Positions 1-11,581 of a stretch of DNA of 64,000 bases are shown here, piece after piece (within the stretch, counting starts at the first letter, position 1; each line of letters begins with the position of its first letter). The position numbers were made by a program, and so were the translations under genes. Under the pieces are notes generated by a model. The model did not search any database, had not been told where the DNA came from, and saw nothing but the letters and a program-made list of their open reading frames with translations. The stretch covers positions 30,640,561 through 30,704,560 of the forward strand of contig OU744447.1 of NCBI GenBank assembly GCA_916610825.1, written 5' to 3'. Source of the DNA: Haliclystus octoradiatus. Its lineage: Eukaryota > Cnidaria > Staurozoa > Stauromedusae > Haliclystidae.

Positions 1-3000
1 AAGTTCAAAGTAAGTCATTTACGAAATTTTATTCACACTTATTGGTTAAAGCAATTCATTGTAATATTCAAGAGTCTATTCTATTATGCAACACTATTGA
101 ATGGTTATAAATAATATAAGGTACAATTCTCCAGTTTATATCAATCATTGCTGAAATATAATAAAATCTTAACCACTGGCCATTTCAATGTTTCAACGAT
201 TAGTTGATGACGTAGCCCTAACATTTTATGTTTTCTTTTGTTTATGGCTCGCTGTATGACACAAACATCACTAGAAGCGAGGTACGAGCGATCCTTTGCT
301 CGCCTTGGCGCTGTGTGCTGTATTACCTAGGCATAGTAAAATCATTTAAAGAAAATGTCTGTGTACCAACACTTCCTGTAATTAGCACAAATCTCTATTG
401 CATACGTTTTTCCTTACAAACTATTTCTTAAGTAATATTTGTAAATATTTTCAATCCTAACAATAACTAATGTTTCAGAAAATGTCTGCATGTAAATCAC
501 ATTTCTGCTGTTTTGTAGAAATAAACATTTCATTCATTAATGTTTGTATCTACTTTCTACAGTGATAATTAATTAACTATAAACGGATGATGACTGAGTC
601 AAAGAAAACACATTCTTAATTCTTAAGCTCTGCCAATTGTTGGTATTTTTCTAATTGATATTGAGCACTACTGTATCACATAAATCTGACAATAGATAAA
701 TCTATCTTTATTATTAGTATAATTAATTGATTATAATATTTTTATCCATTTTCTACAGTAATAATTCAAGTGTATATCACAGATATTAGGAGATTGCTTC
801 TATAGATAGAGAAAAAATTTCTATTTGTACATGTTGTTCTTGTGTTTTTGCTTTGCGCGATCACTTCTCCTTCACATATGCAGCCAAGGTAACGATTTGG
901 GTTATTTTTGTGTCTCCCTTTTTTTCAGATACCACAAACTCGTTTATTTCCCACAAGAGGGTTTACACCGTAAAAACGCCTTACTTATTTGTCTCTAAAA
1001 AAAAACTGCTGAGCCATGTTTCCAAACTGCTTTCAAAATTATTGTTTCAACTGAAGTAACTGTAGAACCATATTTTATCAAATTATGCCGTAAAGAGGTA
1101 TTGCCGTTTGAAAAAAAGTACAAATTCGATTTTGCTTATACTTTGGAGAATTATATCACTTTTGTTGGACCCCAGATAATGATAAAAATGTATCTGCATC
1201 TTGAGCTGAGCATTGAAACGATCATTCTCAAAGCGGATTGTCTTTTGATTCTTTCGTTTTTTTTATCAGAGACAAAAATATGAGATGTGAACTGTTTTCT
1301 TCTGGTGTAAACCCTCTTATGGAAAACAAACAGGTTCCTGGTATGTTAAAACAAATGAGACACAAATCGACAATCTTAACTTTAACTGCATTTTTGAGGG
1401 AGAAATGATCGCACAAAGCAAAAACACAAGGGCAGCTTGTAGGCTACCAATAGAGAAAGTTCCTCTATCTAAAGAAGAAATATCCCAATATCCAGGATAT
1501 TATACATTTTAATTGATTATAAATATTTGAATTTAATAAGATTTTTGAGTAACTGTTGTTGTTGATGTTGTTTGCAGATGCATCTGACATGCTTGATACA
1601 AAAGTACAAAAATTATTTTCTAATGGCGCAAAACTACCACCAGAAGTCAGAGATGAAGAATACAAAACAATTAAAGAGGTTAGCTGTTGCAAGGCCTCCG
1701 GGAGGGTGGGGTGATCGGCGTAATTTCCTTCGGGCCCAATCAATTTATAACACCTGAGGCTCTCCTATTACACTTTGATTGTGACTGTGAGCTTCGGTCG
1801 TGGATGTATTTCGCAAAAGTTTTCTATCGGAGCAAAAATACCTTTTTTACTACTTTTTCAAAAATAACCATGGAATTAAACAGGCCCCAGATATTGTAAC
1901 ATAAGATATTTTTGTTTACGTTGTCATGCTATGTTTTATATTGAGAGAGTTAGCAGCTCAGAGTCAGTGTTTGAAAAGAAGACGATTGAAGACTCTTAAT
2001 ATTACACAGATATTCTGACTACACAGATACCCTGTCAAAGTCAGGAAATCTGGTTTGCAGAAGGCTACAAAAATTTCGAGGGAAAAAGCAAAATGCTGGA
2101 TATTAAGCTGGAATCAGTAGAAAAATATTAAAAATATAAGCTTCAATTTAACGTTGTTATGTTATTAAAATTACTCCAACATTGATCTGAAAATTTGAGG
2201 TTTGCGAAATGAAAATTTTTTTGTCGTACCATGGTCTTGGGTTCAATCCGTGACATCCCTGACATTATTAATTGGCGTCAGCAATGGCATCCAGTTATAA
2301 AATGCACACATGCTTATATACTTATAAATTAACCAACCACCCCGATGAATAAAGCTTCAAGCTTACCCGGTTTGTCGATAAATGACAAACGCAACAACAA
2401 CAAAAGTATGGCTTGGTGTGCTTTTGTTGCAGACAAATAATTTCAGAAGTACCTATCATGGCAATAGCTATTTGTCCAGAAATCCGGCTTAAGTCAACTC
2501 ACTGACCCTTAATTTCCCAGGGCTCAATGCTGTACCTGTTTACCTAGAATTGCATCAATTTTATCTTGAAACCAAACATTAGTAATTGAGCTGAATTTTT
2601 AACATTGCAGAATTATGGTAAAGTGTTAGAAGATGCAGATGAGAAAGTCAACACAGCATCACAACTTTACGATCTGGTAAATATCAACATTAATTTTAAT
2701 TGATTCACATTTCACCAAAGACAAAGTAGCAATCCTAGATGCCGGAAGGTTGGAGGAAATTCAGAAGAAAATTGATAAATTCCTGATTTTCAGGCCAAAC
2801 ATCCACAAAAAATTCAGAAGAAAGTGTACATTATTGTTCAAGATTCCGGAAGGTTAAAATGTTTTTACAACTCCTGATCAAATTTTGAAATTCTCATTTG
2901 TGATATCAAGTTTGAATTGTAAGATCGATTGTGTTTTCGAACCCAGGTTTGCTATGTTGATTTGGCGTCAAACTCTAAACTAATCAAATTGGTCAAATCA

Positions 3001-6000
3001 TTTCCGTTATAATACAATATCTAATAGCAAAAAATATGCTCAATGTCATTTGACAGAGCTAAATATAATAAAAGGAGTCAAAGACTACACATTCATAATT
3101 GTTACTAATAGTTTCATACTTATGCAATCAACAGGCATTTAGTTTATATGCCTGATGATTGCGTAAGCATGAAACTATTAGTAATAATTATGAATGTGAC
3201 GTCTTTGACTCCTTCTATTATATAGTATATCTATACTATATTTAAATGACCAGGTTGAAAGATATCTAAGAAAACTGAATCAAGAACTTGCAAAATTTAA
3301 AATGGAACTTGAAGCTGATTGTGCTGGTGTGACTGAGGAACTTGAAAGAAGTAAGTATGATTGTTCACTATGCAGACTTTACATCTAATAACTATACCTA
3401 CATAAATGTAGATCATGTAAACCTGTAGACCCAGCATGAGCAGTAGCCTGCATGCAGATAGACGTTTTCTTCCTATGTTCCGTCTGCACATTAGCATTGA
3501 ATTTAGCATACTGATTGCTCTCTCCACTACCACTTTTTGATAGTCTGTTGTTATAGGGTTGTTAAAAGAAATATTTAATTATTTGTGTTGTTTTTCATTA
3601 CGATATGATTGTATATCTTATTAAAATGATTCTATTGATGAAAGTCTAGGTCTATATTTTGTCATAATAATAAATTAGATAGATATTTATTTTGATCAAA
3701 ATAATTAACATGTTAGCAAGTTAATTAAGTCTCTTCTTGCTTCGATAATATTTCTCTCTATTGCTTGTTTTCCTACAATTTGCTTTCTAAATTTTGAATT
3801 AATTATAAAAACATTATAAAATTCGGCTTTGCCTAATATTCAGAATTATTCAGAACGATGTTGAAGTTATCTGACAAAGTCAAAAATTATGCACAGCCTC
3901 ATTCAATAATTGCTTCATATTTTACATTTGTAGGATTATAATTTTGCTCTTTAATTTTACAGGGTCAATGCTAAATGATGATTCGTCAATGGATCTAAGC
4001 ATGTATTCAATGTCAAATACAATAAATCATACACCGCTTGATGGGCACAGTAAGAATTTGTTATCAGTTTTATTTCAAACTGTACAATTTCATTCAATAA
4101 TCTATCACATGATTGTATTTAACATAGTTTGATATAGGCTGAATGATTTCCATCTTGGTACATTGTAGGCTACTACATTTACTGGACAAAGTGAAACAGA
4201 TTCGATAACTATTTTTGTAACTGATTTTTGTACTTCAACTTTATGATTGTGCTGTTTGAGTTGGTTTTCATCCGGGTAATTTAAAACAGATTTTTTGTGA
4301 CGTGTTGGATTGTGTATTTTATCTATTGCTTTGTATTTGATGGCCATAAAATAAACAAAGATGTTTTTATCCAATGTTGCCTTTGCCATTCCTTTCAACC
4401 GTTTTCTTCAAATTTATCAACCCCTTTCGATCTTTTGGCTTTTTATTGCTTCCTTCAAGCTTAGCCAAGAACAGGACCCGTGAAGTGTTCTATACAAGTT
4501 TTGAGAAAGTCAAGTCTGTTAAGCCGCTTCAAAAACAAGGCTCGATGCTCGTGGATCAGCTAGTACAATAGAATAATATCATATCTGCCTATCAATATAT
4601 TTCGTCATTTCTCACTATTCAATCCAATTGTATGAAAGTGTTCGCTTTTTCCTGTTTCTGGTTGTCTGAAAAACTCATACAGACTAATTTTGGTAACAGA
4701 ATAAATTTAGGAAGAAATGTTTTTGGAGAGTTATACTCTTTGACAACAGTCAATACTGACAATAATGTTTTTTTTTTTAATTGGGCAACGTATCTGTGAG
4801 TCCACCACCTACAAACCCACCATTTTCAAGTCATACGATGTTATCACATAGGGTAAACATTTGTAGCCTACGTTTTACGGTGATAAATTGCTATGCATCC
4901 CTTGTAGGTAGGTCCAATTCCTTATCACATAGATGTTAGATGATAGTTAAATCATTTTCTTTTGACTACAGGAAGAAGGCTCAGCAGTGGCCAACGCTCC
5001 TCTGTTCTGTCTAATGGTATACCGTCAGCTAGAGAGATTAAACCCTTTACTCCAAAAGGACCTAATCTCAGCAATCCTGTCACCCCATTAGCTCGCAGTA
5101 TTTCGCCATCACCGTCCCCTGCAGCATCTGCAATTCCTTTCAGCATAGGTATGTTAATATTTGCCTACTCATACTCAGACAAATATGGGAAGTGCGATCC
5201 AAAATTGCAGAAAAGAAAATCCTAGACCTGTGCCACATGCCCCTGTATTCCACTTTACCAAGGGCTGTCTCGTATAAGGGACATGTAACTTTTTAATGAA
5301 TGAAGTGATGCACTCATTACAAAAAATCAGAATGACCAATCACAGATTAACATGTGTTACATTAGGTGGTGATTGATCTATTCTCTAACTCATGAAATTA
5401 TTTTTGTAGTCTTTGTAAATTGAAAAGGCATTAAAATGATTGGCATATCACAGGGTACATCGTTTCACATGTGTAAATTACACCCATGTGTCTCAAGAAA
5501 TGATCTATTGTATTATGTTTATAAAATAGATGACACAATGTTGCTAGCGCATCATCAAACATCAACAAAACATCCCAGAAGGGAAAGTTGATATTGTTCT
5601 AGGATTCTATCAAGCTAAATGTTTTTCTTATTACTCATCAAATGCTTATTAGATTGTGAAACACAAGCAGCAATTTAATAGTTCTCTTAACTCTCATATG
5701 TTCTGTACAAGTGCTTGCATTATTGAATATCTAAAACAACACTGAATTATATAATATCTAAACCATTTTAACCATTTTAATTGGTGGATGCTTAGGTTGT
5801 GAATCTCTCCGGGAAAAATTTCCAATCATCAACCTTGTTTTGTTTGACAGATTCTAAGGAATTTTGACATAAAATTAATGTCCTTCAACTATCAGGCATG
5901 AAATTGTTCAGTCTTTTTCTGCTTTCGTATGCTCTAAATATTATCTTTTTCAGACTATTTTCAGACTATTTTCAGTCTATTTTCAGTCTATTTTCAGTCT

Positions 6001-9000
6001 ATTTTCAGTCTATTTTCAACATCTGTACTTTCATGTCTGATAGAATAGTTTTATTCTGGCTATGATGAGTTGTGCAGGGGTATTGAATGCTTCTGATGTA
6101 AAGCAAATGGATTAATTTGAGATTATCAAACTGCATGTGGTAGTTTGGTCTGATCATTTTAATTCATTAAAAATGCACTGACTGAGCCGTTACCTACAAA
6201 TACACACGCAATTAATACGCAAGCGCGAAGGCATATAATACTAACAAATATCAACACAGATTGGTGGCCACTGTATAGATAATTCAGACATTAAATTGTA
6301 CAGTCTTTTTCTGCCTTTATTAATTCTAACAAATGTCTTTTTCAGTCTATTTTCAGTCAATTTTCTGTCTATTTTCAACATTTTCACTTTCATATTTCAG
6401 CTAGATACATAGCTCAAAAACCCATAAAACCGTAGACAGAATTATGCTGTTACCATTACATTGTTTCTATGCTTCTTTTCTATAGGCCAAGTTGGAGCTG
6501 GCTCTGTTGCCTTGGCTGCAGCTGCTGCACAAGCCGTTAATAACACATTACAACAACAGCATGGCCGAATAAGAGGGGTACAAGCAAGTCTAAAGGCTAC
6601 CTATGCGACAGCCATGAAAGCTGGACAACTAGGTAATTCTACCCCGTCCTTTAGTAGCCTATCCCTACTTGAACTGAATAAATATTTCCCTATTTTGGCT
6701 ATTTGGTTTACTTTGCTGTCATGAATTTCTCACAATTTTTCACAAGACTATGTTTCGTTAATTTGGAGTCTTATAAAAGATGTAGAATGGAAATTCTCCT
6801 GTAAATATCCCTTTCACAAAGCTACAACTTATTACTTGATCAACTGTTAAATAATTATTCCCAAATAATCACACAATAAAATCAGATATCTTACATCAAT
6901 TGAGATACAAATTTTACAAATTCTACCTAATTTCCTTTGTTTAATGTCCTATTTTTATATCAGAATTAATAATCATCCCATCCCGGAGAAAATATTATTT
7001 AATAGGTTCATGAACTGTTTATGAATCTCATAAATTATTCAAATTCAGAAACCGCATGAATTATCATAATTAATCATTTCACAGGGGATTATTTATTTAC
7101 TTTTTTCATTTAGAATCAGGAGGCACTGGCTGCCACCTCATATGAAAATAAAACACATAGGACACAAATTAAACACATTCGTCACCTATCCTCTCCCGAA
7201 AACCGAACATGATTGATGTTTGGGGAATGGCCGGCGACTACCGCCACCGCCTCCTGATTCTAAAAGGGTAACCTGATTTTACTCCCACCGACAATCAAAA
7301 TATCTCTATCAGATACCTAAATAGTTATTAGTTCAATGCATCGTTAATATACCATGGCATTATTGAAACAAAGTTATTCGGAAAAAAAAATTTGAACACC
7401 TTGATTTACATTGGACCACCTCTGATTTATGTCAACACAAATTAATAGAAGGAAAATTCAAATGTCAATTAATGTTCTTTTCTTCAATAATGTTTCTGAA
7501 AATGTGCATATATTAAGTGTAAAGCAGAACTGCCTACTCTTTCCTATATGATTGTGTTTGCAATACCTCATTTGCTTACTCCTTTGAATGTTTTTATTTG
7601 ATTAATTATTTTCATTGTGACTTATTATATCTGCGTTAACAAAATAGGATGTGTTTAAAACTTGAAATGCTGTTACTTATTTCCGCACTGAAAAGCCTGA
7701 AAACTATGTTACTTATACATACTATATGGTTTATAATGTATAATATTACTTGAGGGACAGTTTTATCATGAAAATAATCTATTACTGAAAGAAAAATCGG
7801 GAAAAATGGATACACATTTAAAATAAAATAGTATGAAATGAATAATTGAGAACTTATTATATCAAACTTTATCAATTTCTTATTGTGAATTATTTGAAAC
7901 ATTTAAATATGTATTATTATTATTATTAATTACAAGTATTACTTTATTTAATCTTTTCATTTATTAAAGCAACAACGCATTTCATAAATCTAAGGTTGTT
8001 CAAAATCTACACAATTCATCATTCATTATCCACCTATTTCATCATTCATTATCCGCCTATTGTTTAGTTGATTACATCATATTATGTCACACCTCTCCTA
8101 AGCGGACACCCGTCTTATCCGGACAAAATCCAAAAGACAGGTGTGACTGTATGTTAATTAACTTTAAAATTAGTTTTTTATTCTTGTTCGATTGATGAAA
8201 TCTTATTAAGCATTGATTATGCTATTTAAAACTTGTTTATGTTTGTTTGCTTACAGTCTGTGATGATCTACTTGGTAAAGCGGCTAGTCACCTGCCAAAA
8301 GCCAATCCTTACGTTGATGTTATGAACTCTAGTGGTTTTCCTGGTAATGTTGTTTCATCAACCAGACAACAGCTGTCTCCGCTGGCTGCCCCTGGTGCTC
8401 CTAAGCAAGTTACTCCTCTTGCAGCTTCGTCTCCGAACCCATCCAAAATAGGGCGCAAAAGGTTTGTATAATGCTTTCAGCCATTGGTTGAGCTTAAATA
8501 CTTCAGCCTATTTATTCATGAATTTTAAATAGCCATCGTTACTTTAACAGTTTGTTACAGAGGAATCTACTATATTATCAAGAAACACTGTGCTACAGAG
8601 CTGGAAATTTGGCTATTTAAGAAATATTTTATTCATTCTTGCTCTTGTTGGAAACAATAGTTTGAGATAATATTCTAAAGCATAAGAAAAGAACATAGAC
8701 AACTTAGTAGGGGACTTTACAGTTCTAAACTTTGACTTGGTCTGATTCAGTTGCCTCACTTACGTGTTACACCCTCTCACAACAGATCTCTCAAAAGTAT
8801 ATTTCTCCTTACCAAATGCAGAGTTCAAAGCTATTATCGTGTCAGTATAATAAATCTTCTGTTGTTATGTTGCAGGCACCACAAGGGCAACACTCCTATG
8901 GCCTCTGCATTCCCCCATACAAGTGCACTTCTTCAAGGAGATTCGAATCCTTCTGAACCGGCTCTTGATTGGGTTCCAGATCCAAACGAACCACTCTATT

Positions 9001-9999
9001 GTCTTTGTAACCAGGTCAGTGTTAGCATGTTGCAAACTGACAACAAAAACGTATTCATCTGGCTGCTAATAATGTACATTGCAATAAATTAGCGCAACTA
9101 AGAAATGATCCTAGCGCAGAGCCATCTAGTTCATTATCTCATATAATATTGCACCTGGGCTTGATGGTCCTACTAAGAAGTGGATAATACTCACTCTGTG
9201 TAAATGTCCATAACGTCAGATACTGCCTTTGCCTTGTTAAGCTTGGGATACTTATTTGTCACATTTTATTCTCATAGGTTGTTCGAAAGTCCTTTATCCA
9301 CTTACAGTATTTACATTTTCTTCACAAGTCAAAGTAAAATAAAAGCATTCAAAAGTGTTTGAATCAAAATTATCAAATTAAGTGTGCTTAATAGCTATTT
9401 AGGTCATCCGGTCTAGCTTGCAAAAATCTTACTGAATGCAATGTGGAAATCAACTAGTCAGATGCGGTTTATCCACTATAGAGATTGCGATAGAGACAGA
9501 AAACAGAGGAATGAGGACAGTGCTCCGTTGTAACTATTGCATTCGTGTCTCTGATATGCAAAGTCAACTAGATTGGCTTATCTGTTAGAGACAGAATAAC
9601 ATCGCATCAACTAATGTTCACTCATAAAATTAAATTCAAACTAGCTCCTCCTTTGCTTTCCAACTTTTTCCAAATGCCGTATTCCAACAGAACAAGATCT
9701 CACGCCCACAATGGCATTTACATCAAGTCGAGCCATCGCCATTCATTTCAAGATGCTGGTGCGCATAAGTGGATTGATCCACCGTCTGCAATGAAGGAAG
9801 TCCAAAGCAGGCCTACTCTCAAATGTCTCCTTGAGAAGCACATTAAGTTCTTAAGATACTGTATACTTACCGCTTGTTCCTGTTATTTAAACCCTTTATT
9901 ACTTAAGGTCTGTTTTGCTGTTAACTTAGCTGTGTGTGCAACATGCATCAGTCCTTTGAAAAGAAGTTATGTATAACTTGAAGGTTTCTGAATAAATTC

Positions 10000-10075
<76 letters not shown>

Positions 10076-11576
10076 ATATTGATGTGACTAAATTAAGTGC
10101 ACAAAATCATTATATAAGTGAGCAATTAAATTTAGTCCATTTTCATTGTTATAGAAAGTTAAACTTCAAATTATTATTATTATTATGCCTGCAATACATT
10201 TTTAGATGTTATTATTATAATATTTTGTTAGGTATCATACGGAGAGATGGTTGGCTGTGATAATGACCATGTAAGTAATTAATCTATTGATTTTATAGTA
10301 CAGTATAATGGAATTGGTCATTCCATTTATTTTGTTGGACGACTCTGAGAAAGCATGTAAATTGTCCCAGATCCTCCCTCCTGGCAAACAGCCGGACAGT
10401 GATACTTTTGACCAGTCCTTTTAACATTTTAACAGGCCAGGGAATAGATCGGCAAGGAACTGACAATTCTTAAGATTATTGAAACTGTCAATAAAAACAA
10501 ATAAATTACTACTTTGTTGCAATAGCCAAGTGATTTAGGGTTGGGTTTTTAGTTATCGAGTCTATCCAGATATTGGGAATTTGGTTGATTTAAACCCTTT
10601 GATATTTGTTAACTTTCTGCATGTTTTATGGGGGTCAGATAAAGGGCTGTGATGTCAAATGACTGGTGTATGAATTCCGACCGTTGGATTGAACATGAGT
10701 AATTTAAAATATGTTCAGTATTGAAAAGGGCAGTGCAGGGATATTTACCTATTTTATTCTCTATCATTTGTGACATTGAATACACACTTCTTGTGATTTG
10801 TGAGAGTTAATCCCTGTAATTCATGAAGGGAATAGATTTCTAAAATGTTGTTGATGATTTGATTACTGCTACTGTTGTGTACTAAATGTCATTAGAAGTT
10901 GTTGGAATGAAACCAAGGACATATTTGGAAAATATTGAAAACATCACTACGCTTGCATAGCTGTAATCCCACATCCCACATAGTTTCATAGTTCCTTTGA
11001 ATGTATTTCAGGGTTACCTCATATTTTAGTCTGTGATTCGTCACCCTGTACGTCCCCTATTATAATATGAACATTGACCAGGGGCTGCATCAGGATTACC
11101 CAATCAAGGGAGCTAAGTCCCTCGACCATGGGGTCATTACAAATAATATTTTCAAAAAAAGTTTGAAAAGTTACAGTCCGACAGTCAATACTTCTGTTTC
11201 CTTCCTCATAAGGGGGCTTAATCCCCCTACCCCTTCTGATCCCATCCCTGACATTAAGTATTAATTATATCCAAATTGCGTCAACTTCTGTATATGCTGT
11301 AAACTCTAATAATAATATTCCAGCATTGAATAATTGTTTATCACATGGTTTATGGTTGCTGCACAATTTGCTAGTCTCACAAGGTGCAAATAAACCAGTC
11401 AAAAGCCACTGTGAATAACTATTATGTAATTTGAGAGTGCAATGAATGTCTTGTTTTGTTTGCAGTGTCCAATTGAATGGTTTCATTATGGATGTGTTGG
11501 TCTGACAGATGCCCCAAAAGGCAAATGGTACTGTCCTAAATGTAGACCTGAAATCAAGAAACGGAAACAGCGTTGA
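1..11576 (+). CDS. ING3: ING3-like inhibitor-of-growth protein, PHD-finger histone reader (5' partial)
   Basis: Coding exons: 1-9 (end of an exon, donor GTAAGT at 10), 1578-1678, 2611-2676, 3254-3350, 3963-4049, 4972-5148, 6486-6632, 8257-8461, 8876-9014, 10232-10270, 11466-11576. All junctions are GT-AG and phase-consistent, giving 391 visible residues; about 31 N-terminal residues lie left of the window. The 9-nt stub plus the next exon reads [11 protein letters not shown], matching the ING3 VQN motif in the N-terminal helices. The ING domain continues through [21 protein letters not shown] Ser/Pro/Ala-rich linker follows ([11 protein letters not shown], an Ala-rich stretch, and the [14 protein letters not shown] helix region), then a C-terminal PHD finger of C4HC3 type ([28 protein letters not shown]). 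A basic tail, KKRKQR, ends the protein. In other animals ING3 is a TIP60/NuA4 acetyltransferase subunit whose PHD binds H3K4me3; that role is inferred here. Predicted full length of ~422 aa is close to the 418 aa of human ING3. Confidence 0.95.
804..1470. mobile_element. 667-bp element with long imperfect terminal inverted repeats (ING3 intron)
   Basis: The left arm, about 804-930, and the right arm, about 1340-1470, are inverted copies. The clearest match is CTTGTGTTTTTGCTTTG at 839-856 against its reverse complement at 1414-1430, and it continues through a GCGATCA...TCTCC block. The small open frames inside have no recognisable domain. It is probably a non-autonomous DNA transposon. No target-site duplication was identified, so the ends are approximate. 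Confidence 0.65.
2029..2230. mobile_element. Copy of the CAGGGTCGGACAAA-type inverted-repeat family
   Basis: Starts CCCTGTCAAAGTCAGGAAA and ends GGTTTGCGAAATG followed by TTTTTTTGTCGTACC, so the ends are roughly inverted. The same word order (ACAAAGTCAGGAAA, then AGGCTA, then GGTTTGCG) occurs at 47402-47532 and, inverted, at 48618-48832. It is a short non-autonomous repeat in an ING3 intron. Confidence 0.5.
2225..2406 (+). mobile_element. Possible tRNA-derived SINE 3' part with (CAA)n tail
   Basis: GGGTTCAATCC at about 2240 matches a pol III box B consensus (GGTTCRANNCC). It is followed by ~150 bp of unique body and ends in an ACAACAACAA tail. No convincing box A is seen upstream, where another repeat abuts, so this would be a truncated or fused copy. 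The call rests on the box B-like motif and the tail only. Confidence 0.4.
3064..3222. mobile_element. Foldback MITE, 159 bp
   Basis: The left arm TATAATAAAAGGAGTCAAAG pairs with the right arm CTTTGACTCCTTCTATTATA. Complementarity continues inward (CATTCATAATTGTTACTAAT against ATTAGTAATAATTATGAATG, and TAGTTTCAT against ATGAAACTA). The whole unit can fold into one hairpin with a loop near 3130-3150. No coding capacity. It sits in the ING3 intron before the exon at 3254. Confidence 0.8.
5894..6400 (+). repeat. Direct duplication carrying an 11-bp tandem array, ING3 intron
   Basis: Two copies, about 5894-6043 and 6281-6400, share CAGTCTTTTTCTGC, then TCTTTTTCAG, then an array of CAGTCTATTTT units, then TATTTTCAACAT and ACTTTCAT. 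The first copy has six 11-bp units (about 5951-6016); the second has three diverged ones (about 6343-6376). This looks like a local duplication with later slippage in one copy. The second copy ends ~86 bp before an exon. Confidence 0.75.
7110..7263. mobile_element. MITE with TTAGAATCAGGAGGC terminal inverted repeats
   Basis: The ends TTAGAATCAGGAGGC (7110) and GCCTCCTGATTCTAA (7263) are perfect 15-bp inverted repeats. The 154-bp unit is locally richer in G+C than its surroundings and has no coding frame. It lies in the ING3 intron between the exons at 6486 and 8257. Confidence 0.85.
8084..8153. repeat. Short inverted repeat (CACACCT ... AGGTGTG)
   Basis: GTCACACCT near 8085 pairs with AGGTGTGAC near 8141. 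Inside are AAGCGGACAC and ATCCGGAC, resembling the gccacctgt-type MITEs elsewhere in the window. Probably a short relative or deletion derivative. Located in an ING3 intron. Confidence 0.5.
9560..10075 (+). mobile_element. 5'-truncated non-LTR retrotransposon (LINE, CR1/L2-like) 3' end with (GAT)n tail
   Basis: An open frame reads [20 protein letters not shown], then [12 protein letters not shown], then [20 protein letters not shown], then [20 protein letters not shown], with a downstream [12 protein letters not shown]. This is the layout of the C-terminus of LINE reverse-transcriptase polyproteins: the 'LPVKDRI..YK...APPYLS..F' block, an 'RS' block, 'F..AGA..WN.LPS', and a final 'FK..L..HI'. 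The frame is stopped just upstream by TAG near 9573, as expected for a dead 5'-truncated copy. An AATAAA follows near 9990, and then about 25 GAT units at 10000-10075, so the microsatellite is best read as the element's 3' tail. It lies in the ING3 intron between the two PHD-coding exons. Confidence 0.75.
10000..10075. repeat. (GAT)n microsatellite, about 25 units, uninterrupted
   Basis: An unbroken trinucleotide run that directly follows the LINE remnant and its polyadenylation-type hexamer. Its purity suggests it is young or length-polymorphic. Confidence 0.95.
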
Positions 11577-11581
11577 ATAAA
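11576..11581 (+). terminator. Polyadenylation signal overlapping the ING3 stop codon
   Basis: AATAAA begins at the last base of the TGA stop (11574-11576). If used, the 3' UTR would be only ~15-30 nt. A second AATAAA at 11759-11764 and an A/T-rich cluster at 11940-11965 are alternatives, and the second is the more conventional choice. Confidence 0.5.
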
